Below are positions 42,090 to 53,035 of a stretch of 60,000 nucleotides of DNA, piece by piece; the first letter of the stretch is position 1; every line of letters starts with the position of its first letter. The notes under the pieces are model-generated. The model ran no database searches. It was not told the origin of the DNA and saw only the letters and a program-made list of their open reading frames with translations. Position numbers and translations under genes: made by a program. The DNA is from Adiantum capillus-veneris. Its lineage: Eukaryota; Streptophyta; Polypodiopsida; Polypodiales; Pteridaceae. Location: positions 99,546,036 through 99,606,035 of the forward strand of contig CM043947.1 of assembly GCA_014529385.2 (NCBI GenBank), written 5' to 3'.

Positions 42090-43652
42090 CTATTGTGCGG
42101 GTGGTGCAAGCAATTGTGGTACCTGCGCATTCCCTATTTGCGGATTCCACCCTTGTCGATTCCAATTTTGTGGTTGTTGCCACCCCTGTCGCTGCTGCCA
42201 GTTTTGCTGCTGATTCCAATTTCCTCCCCATGGCCTAAAATTATGATATCCTCCAAACCTTGGTCGAAATTCTTGATTGAAATTTCCCCGAAATGGTCGA
42301 TTCTGATTAAAAGGTAGTCTCCATCCCGAGAATGGCTGCCGATTTCTCTGCCATCCCATATTATTAAATACCTTCTGTTGTCCACCTGTATCCGGAAAGA
42401 CTCCACTTGCTTGTGCCAAATTTTGTTGAATCTTCTGTTGAATCCTCTTTGGGATTGGTCCTCGAAAATTTGGATTATACCAACAATTAGGTGTAACATG
42501 ACCATCTTTTCCACAAATGTCACAATGGAGCTTCCTGGTAGGTGACTCCGGCTTGACACCCAACTCTTTCAATTTCTTCTCTACCATCATTTCCACTGTA
42601 CTACTTTTAGACTTCCCTTTGGCCTTATTCTTACCCTTCTTCTTATGCTTCCTCTTCTTGTCCTCCCTCTCTGAAGCAGAATCTGAATCTGAACTCTCAT
42701 CAGAGTCGGAATTGCTACTAAAATCGAAATCGAAATCTACGTCTATATCCGTATCCGAATCTGAATGGGAATCTGACTCATCCTCACTAATGTCATCTAC
42801 TGATCTCTTCTTCTTTTTACCCTTTTTCTCCCTCTTTTTGGACTTCTTTTTAGAGGAACCTGGGTTAACAACTCCAAACCTCTTCTCTGCCCTTGTGGCA
42901 GTTGCTACCAAATTATCCAATCCTGCTCTAGCATCAACACCTGCAACTACATTTCGCAATTCATTTCGCAACCCATTCATATAATATCCTGCTAACATTT
43001 CATCCGTGGGCCTCTCTGCATAGGTAAGCCTATTCAGGTATTGATTAAACCTCTGAGTATAATCCTTAACAAACATTTTCTTCTACTTAATACCCTTCAC
43101 TTTATTAATCACATCATTTGGTGTCTTCTCCTTTCGGAATCTGTCCAGAAATGCATTTCTCAATGCATCATAATCCACAAAATGTCCCACATTGAAATTA
43201 CTCAACCACTACATGGCTTTCCCCTCCAATGTCGCTTGGAATTGTTGCATTTTGGCTGCTGCATCATATACTCCGTCAAATCCTCTAGCCTGCCATCTTG
43301 TCTCAAATTGAGCTACGTGGCAATTAGGGTCCTGTTTGGATTTCCCTGAGAAGGTCTCGAACTTGACGCTGGTGTCATATTCCTTTGCGGATTTGGAGAT
43401 AATTGCCCTGCAGAGGATGATGATGATGATCCCGGTATTAATGGTTGCCGTGGAATATTTCCGCCAATGCCCAGAGGGTCATATTCTAATCTTCTTCTTG
43501 TCAGAAACAATTGTTGCAACACTTTACCTCCAACACACTCTAGGTCTAATGGCCTATTCTCCTCAGCTTCATTAAAAATTCCCCCATACTGCTCAATGAC
43601 CTCTAAATCCTCCGTACTCGGCTCTGATGCTTCCTCCCAATTGTCAACTTAG
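42090..43652 (-). pseudogene. gag: Gag of element C with acidic and W/N/Q-rich tails
   Basis: A coding-like reading begins near 43650 (NWEEASEPSTEDLEVIEQYG), with frame changes near 43320 and 43085. The 3' part, 43076-42090, is open for 328 codons. The Gag domain continues through FNQYLNRLTYAERPTDEMLA and GYYMNGLRNELRNVVAG. An unusual low-complexity block follows: Ser/Asp repeats (DESDSHSDSDTDIDVDFDFD), then Lys-rich (KKRKHKKKGKNKAKGKSK). One zinc knuckle, CDICGKDGHVTPNC, and a Trp/Gln/Asn/Arg/Gly-rich tail (WNQQQNWQQRQGWQQPQNW) come after. The tail probably binds RNA. Confidence 0.82.
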
Positions 43653-43918
43653 ACACCTCTGTCTTCACGATTCTCCTATCCCACTTCACGATGTTCCTCC
43701 TGTTGCTGCAACTCCCATTGCCTAGCAGCCAACCTTGTTAAATAAGAATGTGATGGCTGGGGTAAATTGATTACCCAATGGCACTTGACCTCCTCAAACC
43801 AAATTGTCACAATAACTGTGGATACCTTTTCGATTCCACTTCATCCTGGCACTCCACCTTCTCACGGAAGAGAGTAACTTCGTCCATGAATACACGTCAC
43901 CAACACCGTGATCGTCAG
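43653..43918 (-). other. Leader of element C
   Basis: Between the 5' LTR and the start of Gag-like reading. On the minus strand it begins CTGACGATCACGGTGTTGGT, which I cannot match to a specific tRNA. No leader exon like those of D and H is visible. Confidence 0.5.
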
Positions 43919-44292
43919 TGTATTATTGTCCTTCTCTCCCTCATTTAAGCATCATCCTACTCTAACAAACAATCTGACAAACACTCTGACATTCACAACA
44001 TTCCGCCATTGCTACAAACTTCAATACCGACTTGCAAACAAACTCTGAGAAGACTCGCAGCTTCCTTTATGCATTTAGAATAAGACATAGATGAGAATAC
44101 ACAACGAGAGAAAAGACAACAATGTTGACCAAACATTTGTTACTTTATTAATCTTGCAGGAACCCACCGTTACATCTTCTTCATCAACGTAACTGAAAAA
44201 CTGCCTATTGTCGAACACTTCTTGACATAAATAAAACGTCCCTACACTTAAGATCCCAAAAGACACACCCCATATTATTGTTCATTACATAG
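43919..44292 (-). repeat. 5' LTR of C, part 1 (interrupted by E)
   Basis: It matches 26497-26870 of the 3' LTR, including TATTGTCCTTCTCTC and GATCCCAAAAGACACACCCC. E inserted at CATAG (44288-44292). The remaining 47 bp are at 54935-54981. Confidence 0.92.
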
Positions 44293-44484
44293 TGTTGGGG
44301 TATAAAGCCCAATGTGGTCGCCCAGGTAAGTGGGCGGGCCGCCAGGTATGTACACATATTCTTTTGTAAAAACCTAATAAGAACTCACTATGCTCTACAC
44401 ATTACTATAGAGCGAGTTCACCATATCGTCGTGCTCTTCTTCTCGCACTCTCTCTCGCGTCGCACTTACGCTCGTACTCCTTCA
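44293..44484 (+). repeat. 5' LTR of element E (192 bp)
   Basis: It begins TGTTGGGGTATAAAGCCCAA and ends CTCGTACTCCTTCA. A short copia LTR; the inner edge is two bases from the primer site. Confidence 0.94.
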
Positions 44485-44486
44485 AC

Positions 44487-44498
44487 TGGTATCAGAGC
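44487..44498 (+). promoter_or_regulatory. Primer-binding site of E (tRNA-iMet)
   Basis: TGGTATCAGAGC is the standard copia primer site, complementary to the 3' end of initiator tRNA-Met. It lies outside the inverted segment and keeps the LTR orientation. Confidence 0.92.
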
Positions 44499-44569
44499 TC
44501 AAATCGAGGCTCAGGGCAGCATTTGCAGGTGGCCAGAGTCACCTGCTCAGATTGGAGTGAGATTCGACG

Positions 44570-45598
44570 GGCATGATCTTTAGTGGTCACATAAGAGGTA
44601 AACCACTCCTTGTTTGGAGACACATGAAGTGATGCCCCTGAGTCTATAATTCAGTCACTCAGTGCATTTCCATCAGATGTTGTAAGAAGAGCTGAGTCCA
44701 TTGTATTTTTCAAGAAGTAGATATCTCCTGACACTAGACTGTCATCCTCTGCAATAGTGTTTGTCACATTTATTTCTTGAATCTGCACTGAGGACTTGTT
44801 CTTCTCACCATGGTCTTCTGCTTTCTCTTTGCCTTTTTCTACTTACCATTCTCTGCAGTCTCTTTTCATGTGACCCTTCTTGCCACAATGGTAGCATTCT
44901 ATGTCACTCTTGCCTTTGGCACTGCGGGACTTGCTATGAGACTGATCCCTCTTTCCACCTTTGTACTTTTCTTTGGTCCTTCCTCTGACAACTAAGGCTG
45001 TTCCTTTGCCTTTGTCCATTGTCTTTCTATTGGTTTCTTCAGTAAGCAGACTGCCTTCTACACCTGCTATGGTCAAACCATCTGGAGGTGCGGAATTACT
45101 CAAAGCTGTGCAAAAAGTGTCCCAACTTTTCAGCAATGTGATCAACAGGAACATAGCTCTAACAGGTTCATCAAACTTGACACCTTGAGCTGACAACTGA
45201 CTGTAGATGGTGTTGAATTCATTCAGATGATAGGACATAGGTGTCCCTTCTTTCATCTTCAAGTCAACAAGCTTCTTAAGCCAATATACTTGTGAAGCTG
45301 CACTCTACTTCTCATAAAGATCACTCAGCTTTGTCCATGCTTGATAAGCCGACATCTCGTCTGCTACATTGAAGTAAACGCTTTCTGCCAAAGTCAGCAT
45401 AATGGTAGAAAGTGCCAATTCATCCATTTCGCTCCATTCATCTTCGTCCATATCTTGTGGTTTTATCCCCTTGAGCTTTATAGGTTTTATCTGCTTCTTT
45501 TGTACCAACACATGCCAAATCTGCTTCTTCCACAATGGGAAATTGGTTCCATCCAGCTTCTTGATATTGTAAAGAGCAGTGTCCTGTGATCCAGCCAT
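44570..45598 (-). pseudogene. gag: Inverted gag and protease N-half of E
   Basis: On the minus strand: ATG at 45598, MAGSQDTALYNIKKLDGTNF, then LWKKQIWHVLVQKKQI and AYQAWTKLSDLYEK, a copia Gag (UBN2-type). One stop near 45303 precedes 45262-44843 with KMKEGTPMSYHLNEFN and the knuckle CYHCGKKGHMKRDC. Beyond a stop, IIDSGASLHVSPNKEWFTSY (to about 44590) is the N-terminal half of protease. The DSG lies at 44636-44644, directly preceded by a TGA where Trp is usual. The other half of protease is on the plus strand near 46595. This segment is therefore inverted relative to the LTRs and pol. Confidence 0.82.
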
Positions 45599-46590
45599 AG
45601 CTACGCTTCACAGTAGTTTACTTTCCTGGGAAAAATTCGACAGAGTTTCCCCTGTAAACTGACCTCTGAACCAATATCAACCTGTCAAATGAACCAAGAA
45701 AGCTTCAGATTCTACAGAAATTTTGGCAGAGTCTCCTTTGTAAAATGGCTCTGGTGTACTCAAAAACAGACCAAAAAACAACTCAAAAAACCACTGTCTC
45801 TCAAACATTGTAAGCTGTGGGTAAACCTGTCCTGCACCTGTACTGTCTCTCACTGTCTTGTCACTATCCTATAAGCATAGACTGTGACAATGCCTCAACG
45901 GCAGTAAAGCAAAGATGCAATCCCAACTGTCTAACTCACAGTCAATACATCCTAGCTGCCTATCTAAGGGTGCTCGAGGGATCGCTCCAAGACCTGTATC
46001 ACCGAAAGGATCTCAACATTCGAGAATCCCCCAGCTCAATAAAACCTCACTCGACCCTCAACAAAGGCTGCAGTAAATCTGACAGTACATAGACTTCCCA
46101 CAAAGTCATACATCCACAAATTTCCCACTGTATGCTGTAACCACTGCGACGATTGTTTGCTGCGTGACTCACAGCCAACAAACCCTCAACAGACATACAT
46201 CATATCTGACAATACATCCCATGTGGAAGTACCTGCAATGTCAGGATGAAATCTGGAATATCAAGCACCAAACACAAGCTACCTGATGAACTAGTGGATG
46301 TCGCCTACAGTCTGTGTGTAGGTGCGTCCGTGTTGTATGTGACACGCCTCCAAGAACTGTGAGCCGTCCTTCGTTGTGTAGACAACCACAAATCAGCACT
46401 CTGGAAGTGCCGATATCCTCAGCACCTGCAATCGTAGGCCGAAACCCCAAATTTGCAGAGTCGGATCTGCACCCGCTGAGACCACGTAGTCGAAAATGGC
46501 CTGCGTAGAACTTTGTCAAAGCCGAACGGTGGCCGAGATGACCTCAGAATGAAATTCTGAGAACACCGAGGCCTTCGGGCTCACCCATAG
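45599..46590 (-). other. Rest of the inverted segment of E, probable 5' leader
   Basis: About 1 kb with no convincing ORF on either strand. In the inverted reading it precedes gag, so it is most likely the original leader between primer site and gag, now reversed. A short palindrome CTCAGAAT-gaa-ATTCTGAG (46543-46561) lies near the right inversion breakpoint. Confidence 0.55.
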
Positions 46591-46594
46591 GAAT

Positions 46595-47941
46595 TGTGGG
46601 CTAGGCAATGGGCAGGCATGTGAGATCTTAGGTGTTGGAGATGTTCAATTGAAGTTTCAGAATGGGTCTTCTTTCACGCTGAAGAATGTGAGACATGTTC
46701 CCACAATTACAAAGAGCTTGATCAGCACAAGTTTACTTGATGATGCTGGCTACGTCACCACTTTTGGACAGAACATGTGGAAGATATCCAAGGGTTCTAT
46801 GACAGTAGCACATGGAGTAAAGTCTGGAGGACTTTACATTATTTATGTATCAAATGTCTCTAAAAATGTAATCAATGTAACCGAGCAGCCGAACGTTTCT
46901 TTGTGGCATAGCCGGTTAAGACATATGTCCAAGAAGGGAATGGAAATCTTGTCTCGTTCTGGTTATTTGCCTGGCTTGTCATTTAATGATTTTGAATTCT
47001 GTGAACATTGTCTGTATGATAAGCAAACACAGCAACCACATAAGCATAGAAGCAGTAAAAGAGATACACAATTGGCACTTGTTCATAGTGATTTGTGTGG
47101 ACCTATGCCTAACCTATCTCTAGGGAGAGCTTCTTACTTTATGACATTTATAGATGATTACTCGAGGAAAGTATGGGTTTACTTTCTCAAGCACAAGGAT
47201 GAAGCGTTTAGTGTTTTCAAAACGTTTGTGACACTTGTGGAGAATCAGAGTGGCAAGAAGCTTAAATTCTTACGCACTGACAATGGTGGAGAGTATGTTT
47301 CAAAGGCCTTTCAGGACTTTTGTGAGTCAAAAGGTATAAAACGTGAACTTATTGCTCCTTACAATCCTCCTCAAAATGGTGTTGCTGAGAGGATGAATAG
47401 GACCATACAAGAGAAGGTCAGAAGTATGTTGTCTAATGCACAACTGCCAAATGGGTTTTGGGCTGAAGCTATATCAACAGTTGTTCATCTTATAAATAGA
47501 TCTCCTAGCAAGGTTTTGCAGAAGGATTCACTGGCAGAGATGGTATGGTCAGGCAAAATGCCCTCATACAAGCATCTCAGAGTCTTTTGCTGTGAGGCAT
47601 ATACTCATGTTCCAAAGGAATTTAGGAACAAACTTGAGCCAAAGAGTAGAAAGTGCATCTTTTTAGGCTATGGTAATTCTGGTGAGATGGGGTACAGACT
47701 TTGGGATCCCGAATCCAGAAAGGTTATCCGCAGCGATGATGTTCACTTTAATGAAGCCAAATATCATTCTAAACAAGAGAGGGTTGAGGAGATTAGAAGA
47801 GTTGTCTTCCAAGAATATGGACCTGCACGGCAAGACAAAATGTCAGGGCTTAAGAGGAGCAACGACAGGATAGAGTGGAACCACAGGTTGTGGCTGAGCC
47901 TGAGCCACCTATTGTGCGTAGATCTGGACGTATCACGCGAC
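46595..47941 (+). pseudogene. int: Protease C-half and integrase of E
   Basis: It opens with GLGNGQACEILGVGDVQLKF and TLKNVRHVP, the C-terminal part of a copia protease. The GAG-pre-integrase and integrase follow in the 46649-48055 frame. The zinc finger is H87, H92, C118, C121; the core is D148 (HSDLCGPM), D211 (RTDNGGEY) and E247 (NGVAERMNR), with 35-residue spacing. It continues to the C-terminal region (FCCEAYTHVPKEFRNKLEPK, KCIFLGYG). It is cut at CTCCT (47942-47946) by element F, just after a frame change near 47870. The remaining pol is at 53031. Confidence 0.9.
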
Positions 47942-47946
47942 CTCCT

Positions 47947-48173
47947 TGTTGGAATTAGGGTTGCAGAGAAACACACACAGCTTGGAGAAGACGAAGGAAG
48001 CTCAAGGCACACAATAGAGAGTGTGTTACTTAGTGTGCAATGGAAAGATGGGTAGCCCTAGAGTGATGGGTGTATATACAATGCACGGGGGAAAAAACCT
48101 CCTAAAGAGGGAAAAAATGATCGGGCGGTCCTAGTGTGTTCACACACATCACTACCACATGTATATGGTAACA
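47947..48173 (-). repeat. 3' LTR of element F (227 bp)
   Basis: On the plus strand it reads TGTTGGAATTAGGGTTGCAG to ATGTATATGGTAACA. It matches 52804-53030. The plus-strand ORF of E appears to read into it by chance. Confidence 0.94.
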
Positions 48174-48183
48174 AATCCCCCCT
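48174..48183 (-). promoter_or_regulatory. Polypurine tract of F
   Basis: The minus strand reads CAGGGGGGATT directly before the 3' LTR, the usual plus-strand primer of copia elements. Confidence 0.8.
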
Positions 48184-48248
48184 GAAGTGATGCGGTGAAC
48201 GAGAGCTGGCACATGAGTAAAGGGAAGTGCCATGCCCTGAGGACAGGA

Positions 48249-49529
48249 TCAGTCCACAAAGGGGAGTAAGCCCAAAGCTTTGCGGAAAGCTTCAAGCTTC
48301 TCACGAGACAATGCCTTTGTGAAAAGATCTGCAAGGTTGTCCTGTGTTGGCACATAAGCCAAGTTGATCTCTCCTGCTGAGAGCCTCTCCCTGACATAGT
48401 GGTAATGCACCTCAATGTGCTTTGTGCGAGCATGAAAAACTGGGTTCCTCGCAACTGCCAATGCGCTCTGACTGTCAGTGTAGATAGTGTTGGCAGTGTC
48501 CTGTCCAACACCCAAATCAGCCATTAGGCGTCTGAGCCATACACACTCAACCGTAGCTGTGAAGACTGCCCTGTACTCAGCCTCACAACTCGAAGTGGCC
48601 ACAGTAGGTTGCTTCTTGCTCAACCATGATATACATGAACTGCCAAGCATGAAACAAAAACCACTTGTGGACACTCGCGTGTCAAAACAACCAGCCCAAT
48701 CTGAGTCCGGAAAATCATGTAAGTCTGGCGGCAATGATCCCTCCTTGGGATAAAACAAGCCAAGATGTAAAGTGCCACTAAGGTAGCGGAAAATCCTCTT
48801 GACAGCTTGCCAATGGTTAGACCCTGGGCTATGCATAAATCTGCTGACCTGTGAGACTGCAAACTGAATATTCGGCCTCGTGTTGCATACATAAATAAGA
48901 CAGCCAACAGCAGTTTGGTAAAGAGTGACATCAGCAGGATCACCACCATCATGTAGACTCAAATTCAAACCTGTTTCCATGGGAGTGGCAATAGGTTTGC
49001 AATCCTCAAGTCCAAACTTACATAGCAATGTCTCTATGTAACTTTTCTGACACAAGGCAATACCACCATCACACTGCTTAAACTGTATACCCAAATAATG
49101 ATGCAACAGCCCCAAATCTTTCATCTTGAAAGTAGCATTCAAATCAGCCTTAAATTCAGCAATATGTCTCTCATTTGGTCCAGTGATCAGCAAATCATCA
49201 ACATAAAGAACCACAATCAGAAGTACATCACCCTCATGCTTAACATACAATGTGCTTTCTGTTGGACTGTTACGAAAGCCTTGTTTGACCAAATGAGTGT
49301 CAGCTTTCTCATACCAAGCACGAGGAGATTGCTTCAACCCATACAAAGCCTTGTTACATTTGCACACTTTGTCCTCTTGTCCTTTTATGACAAAACCGCG
49401 AGGCTGCGTTACATAAACTTCCTCAAATATATCACCATTCAAGAAAGCAGTAACAATGTCTGATTGATGTACATCCCAACCAAAATGAGCTGCCAATGCA
49501 CATAGAAAATGCACAGTAGTCATACGCAA
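48249..49529 (-). pseudogene. pol: Reverse transcriptase and RNase H of F
   Basis: 426 codons open. RT: MTTVHFLCALAAHFGWDVHQ, DIVTAFLNGDIFEEVYVTQP, YGLKQSPRAWYEK, catalytic YVDDLLITG and FKMKDLGLLHHYLGIQF. RNase H: PDSDWAGCFDTRVSTSG, CEAEYRAVFTATVECVWLRR, YTDSQSALAVARNPVFHART and KHIEVHYHYVRE, with the D, E and D catalytic residues present. It ends NLADLFTKALSREKLE. The first RT segment lies upstream in another frame because of a small indel near 49535. This half appears enzymatically intact. Confidence 0.92.
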
Positions 49530-49543
49530 GTGGGAGCAAAACT

Positions 49544-50143
49544 CTATTCATAATCTATGCCTTTTTGCTGTGCATAACCCTTTGCAACAAGACGAGCCTT
49601 ATGGCGATCAATCTCACCATCCGGCTTGCATTTCAACTTGTAAACCCACTTCGTACCAATGGCCTTTTTGCCAGGAGGCAAATCACATAAAGTCCATGTG
49701 TCATTTTCTATAAGTGCATCATATTCTGATTGCATGGCAGCCATCCAATTTTCTGAATTTTGTGCTTCATCAAAAGTCAGAGGCTCCTCAACATCATGTA
49801 AGCTAGACACAGCCAAAGCATAACAATCTGATGCATAAGATGCATGGCGAGAGCCTGAACGAGTATGACTAGACAAAGATGCATCCAATTTACTGTCACG
49901 CAAAGTGTGCACCAGCCATTTTGGCATACCTCTAGCCTACTCATTTTCAGCCCTTTCCTCCTCAAGTATATCATGTACATCTACATCAGTAATAGGCTGA
50001 TCTACAACATTTTCAGAAACCCCCATAGGCTGTACATTTGCCTCATTGGAACTTACATTCGTATTTCCACCACTGAAAAGAGGCAACAAAGTGTCATAAA
50101 TGTCCTGTGAGCTTACATTACTGTCTCTAGTACATGACAGCAA
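49544..50143 (-). pseudogene. Integrase-RT linker and RT start of F
   Basis: Two segments in one frame (50143-49937, 49927-49544) are separated by a stop. The first is an acidic, variable linker (VVDQPITDVDVHDILEEERA). The second enters RT: EPLTFDEAQNSENWMAAMQS, TWTLCDLPPGKKAIGTKWVY and HKARLVAKGYAQQKGIDYE, then a stop and the frame change to the rest of RT. Confidence 0.85.
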
Positions 50144-50146
50144 GGG

Positions 50147-50980
50147 CTAAACAGAATCTTCCACAAACACTACATCCCGAGAAACCAGAATACGTTTTGT
50201 TTGCGGATGATACAACCTGTAACCTTTGCTTTCAGCACTATAATCAACAAAAATACATTTGACAGCCTTATCATCCAATTTTCTACGTTGCACTTGTGGC
50301 ACCAAAGCATATGCCAAACAACCAAAAACACGCATGTGCTCAATAGAAGGCTTTCTATCATGCCATGCTTCATATGGAGTAATAGACTGCAAAGCTTTCG
50401 TAGGACACCTGTTAAGTACATAAGTGGCACACATAATGGCCTCAAGCCAAAAAGAATGCAGAAAAGCTTGACTTTTGACCATACATCGTGCCATTTCCAT
50501 CAGTGACCGGTTTTTCCTCTCAGCAACACCATTTTGCTATGGTGTATAAGGCACTGTACATTGGTGTTTTATCCCACGACTAGCCAGAAATGCATTAAAT
50601 TCATGAGACATATACTCCCCCCCTCGATCAGAATGGAGGGTGCCCATAGTACATTTCGAGACATTTTCAGCCATAGCCAGAAATTGTTTGAAGCACATAA
50701 AAACTTCGGACTTCGCTTTAAGCGGAAATACCCATGCATGCCTCGAGTAATCATCAATGAAAGTCATGAAGTACAGGTAATTGCCCAAGGACGGAGTTTG
50801 CATGGGCCCACAAACATCACTATGTACAAGCTGCAACCTGCATGTGGCCCGAACTGAACCATCCTTTGGAAATTTAGAACGTTGCATCTTACCCAAAATA
50901 CAGCCTTCACAAACATGTTTGACAGGTGATTCAAGAGGCGGCAAAGAAGCAACCATATCATATTTCTGCAAACGCAGCAA
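50147..50980 (-). pseudogene. int: Integrase of element F
   Basis: One frame with a single stop. It holds the CC pair of the zinc finger (C24, C27 in KHVCEGCILGK; the HH pair lies just upstream across a frame change) and core D55 (HSDVCGPM) and D118 (HSDRGGEY). A TAG at 50534-50536 replaces the usual CAG in the TP(Q)QNGVAE motif, so the catalytic E is just beyond it, with the right 35-residue spacing. The C-terminal region is typical: MRVFGCLAYALVPQVQRRKL, KCIFVDYSAESKGYRLY. Confidence 0.9.
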
Positions 50981-50991
50981 ACTGGAAAAAT

Positions 50992-51825
50992 TCAGATGAC
51001 CAAAACGTGCATGCCAAAGTTTTGCATCTGAAATAGCCCTTGAATCTGCAACAACATTTGCAAAGATGCAACAATTTCATCACCAAAACTGAGATCATGA
51101 ACTGTACATCTGTCATCCACAAATTTGACTACAAGTCCAAGTCTAGCAAGTGCAGATACAGACAAGAGATTCTTTTTGATCCCAGGTACATAAAGTGCAT
51201 CAACAAGTGTGAAGGAACTGCCATTAGCAGCAGTGAGCACAATCTTTCCAACTTCCTGAACTGGATAATAGGCGTTGTTGGCACAAGTGACTGAATTCCC
51301 ATGAGGGACAGACTCGAGAGAGGTAAACAATTCACGATGTGAGGTAATGTGCTTTGTAGCACCACTGTCAAAATACCACACATGTGAATCTGCAGCAACT
51401 GACAAGCATGCATCATGGACAGCAGGATTGTAAGTGCACTCTGCGCTAAACGCCCATTCTGCATCAACATCAGCAACACAATCTCCTTTCACAGAAGACT
51501 CAACAATGGCTGCATTTGTAGTGGAACCAGCATTTGCAGTGGAATCACCCTCTTTCTTCTTAGCCTCTTTGGCCTTCAACTTAGGACACGACTTGATCAA
51601 GTGATCATTGGCTTTACAATAATGGCAACGCATCTTCTTTTTGCCCTTATCACCAAAATTGCCAGACGAAGTACTGCCAGCAGAAGCCTTAGGAACAGAA
51701 TTTTTGCCACTCGCAGCAGAACCATAAGAAGTGACTGCATTGTTGTAACCACCCTTTCTTTGAGAAGTAATAAAAGCCTGTTCAACTGCACGTTGCCTAG
51801 TCCTGTTTTTTCTAGAAAGTGACTC
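50992..51825 (-). pseudogene. pro: Gag zinc knuckle and protease of F
   Basis: It follows the stop at 51826-51828 in the same frame. The Ser/Gly/Lys-rich region ends in a knuckle, CHYCKANDHLIKSC. After a Thr/Ala-rich spacer, protease has WYFDSGATKHITSHRELFTS (DSG active site) and GSSFTLVDALYVPGIKKNLL. A frame change near 51050 separates it from integrase. The protease itself looks intact. Confidence 0.88.
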
Positions 51826-52477
51826 TTACAACAGTAATGTGCATAATACATCAAACTTGACAACTTCAGGATTTCCTTGGGTCATCAATCTCCAAGTACT
51901 AGCAAAAGTCTGGTAGGAATCTGGTAAGGCATCAAGAACAGTCTGCACAAGGGAACTGTCTGAAATGACTTCACCTGCAGAAATAAGCTGCTCATTGATA
52001 TCCTTGACACTAGCAAGGAAAGTGTCCATATCATCTTCCTCATGCATAATCTTCGACTCCAGCTCTTTACGCAGCAAAGCAATTTTAGCCTCATTGCGGC
52101 TTGCATAAAGACCTGCTAAAATATCCCAAGCCTGTTTTGCAGATTTTGTTGAACGGATGTGAGGAACAATGGTGCGCTTCACAGACAACGCAATCAATGC
52201 ATGAGCCTGCGCATCCTTAACATCCCAACGAGCTTGTTCTGCCGTAGGCAAAACAACTCTGACAGCTGCAATCCTTGCAGCAAGACCTGCAACATCCTCA
52301 ACATAGCCTACATCCTCAGAACCAGGACGTACATCAATGACCCTGCACAATGTTCCAGACACCCTTTGACACAAGAACATGTTGCATCATATAAGCCCAC
52401 ATAGGGTAGTTGTCCCCATCCAACCTGTCCTCAGCAGCAAACATCTTGAACACATCTGTGTTGTTGTTGTCAGCCAT
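51826..52477 (-). pseudogene. gag: Gag N-terminal region of F
   Basis: The start is taken at 52477: MADNNNTDVFKMFAAEDRLD, then DGDNYPMWAYMMQHVLVSKG. A frameshift near 52345 moves to 52380-51826: AWDILAGLYASRNEAKIALL, LESKIMHEEDDMDTFLASVK and LDALPDSYQTFASTWR, a UBN2-type copia Gag. A TAA ends the segment, followed in frame by the knuckle region. The upstream 52478-52803 is the untranslated leader and holds nothing else. Confidence 0.87.
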
Positions 52478-52789
52478 GTTAAATGCTGCACCTGATGTGA
52501 AAACTGCCCGAAAATAGGAGCAACGAAGCAGGAACAACCTGTGCTATATAGCACAAACCATAGAAGACTATAAGGCACCTGTTATGCAAAAAACGGCACT
52601 GGCAGAAATTCTGCACAAAATGACAAAATAGCCTGTGCAGTACTGCCTGTAGTGGAAACGGAGGCCCAAATGAGCCCAAATCAAAAAATTTGTCGACCTG
52701 CGAACGCTCACCAAAGCTCACTGAATTCGGAGAAAGTGAGCAGGCGTGTGCTAGAGAAGCTGGCGACTAAGCCCGAGAGGACGTGACCT

Positions 52790-52801
52790 GCTCTGATACC
52801 A
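52790..52801 (-). promoter_or_regulatory. Primer-binding site of F (tRNA-iMet)
   Basis: TGGTATCAGAGC on the minus strand, two bases inside the 5' LTR (52804). Together with the polypurine tract it fixes the orientation of F. Confidence 0.92.
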
Positions 52802-52803
52802 AT

Positions 52804-53030
52804 TGTTGGAATTAGGGTTGCAGAGAAACACACACAGCTTGGAGAAGACGAAGGAAGCTCAAGGCACACAATAGAGAGTGTGTTACTTAGTGTGCAATGG
52901 AAAGATGGGTAGCCCTAGAGTGATGGGCGTATATACAATGCACTGGGGAAAAAACCTCCTAAAGAGGGAAACAATGCCCCGGCGGTCCTAGTGTGTTCAC
53001 ACACATCACTACCACATGTATATGGTAACA
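52804..53030 (-). repeat. 5' LTR of element F (227 bp)
   Basis: Same sequence as 47947-48173 with six substitutions, clustered around ATGCCCCGGCGG versus ATGATCGGGCGG. CTCCT follows. Confidence 0.94.
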
Positions 53031-53035
53031 CTCCT

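Larger units (their letters stand above)
47947..53030 (-). mobile_element. Ty1/copia element F inserted in E
   Basis: 227-bp LTRs at both ends, CTCCT duplications (47942-47946, 53031-53035), a tRNA-iMet primer site and a polypurine tract, all in minus orientation. It has complete copia order: gag, protease, integrase, RT, RNase H. The LTRs differ at six of 227 positions (about 2.6%). Coding frames have several single-base lesions, so it is recently dead. Domain content is otherwise complete. Confidence 0.94.

Noticed and set aside
46649-48055. Full extent of the plus-strand ORF to 48055
   Set aside because: Codons after 47946 belong to the LTR of element F; the true E coding ends at the CTCCT insertion site.
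52991-53030. ATG at 52991 as the start of the E RT protein
   Set aside because: It lies in the F LTR; the reading is simply open across the junction. E pol resumes after the duplication at 53036.
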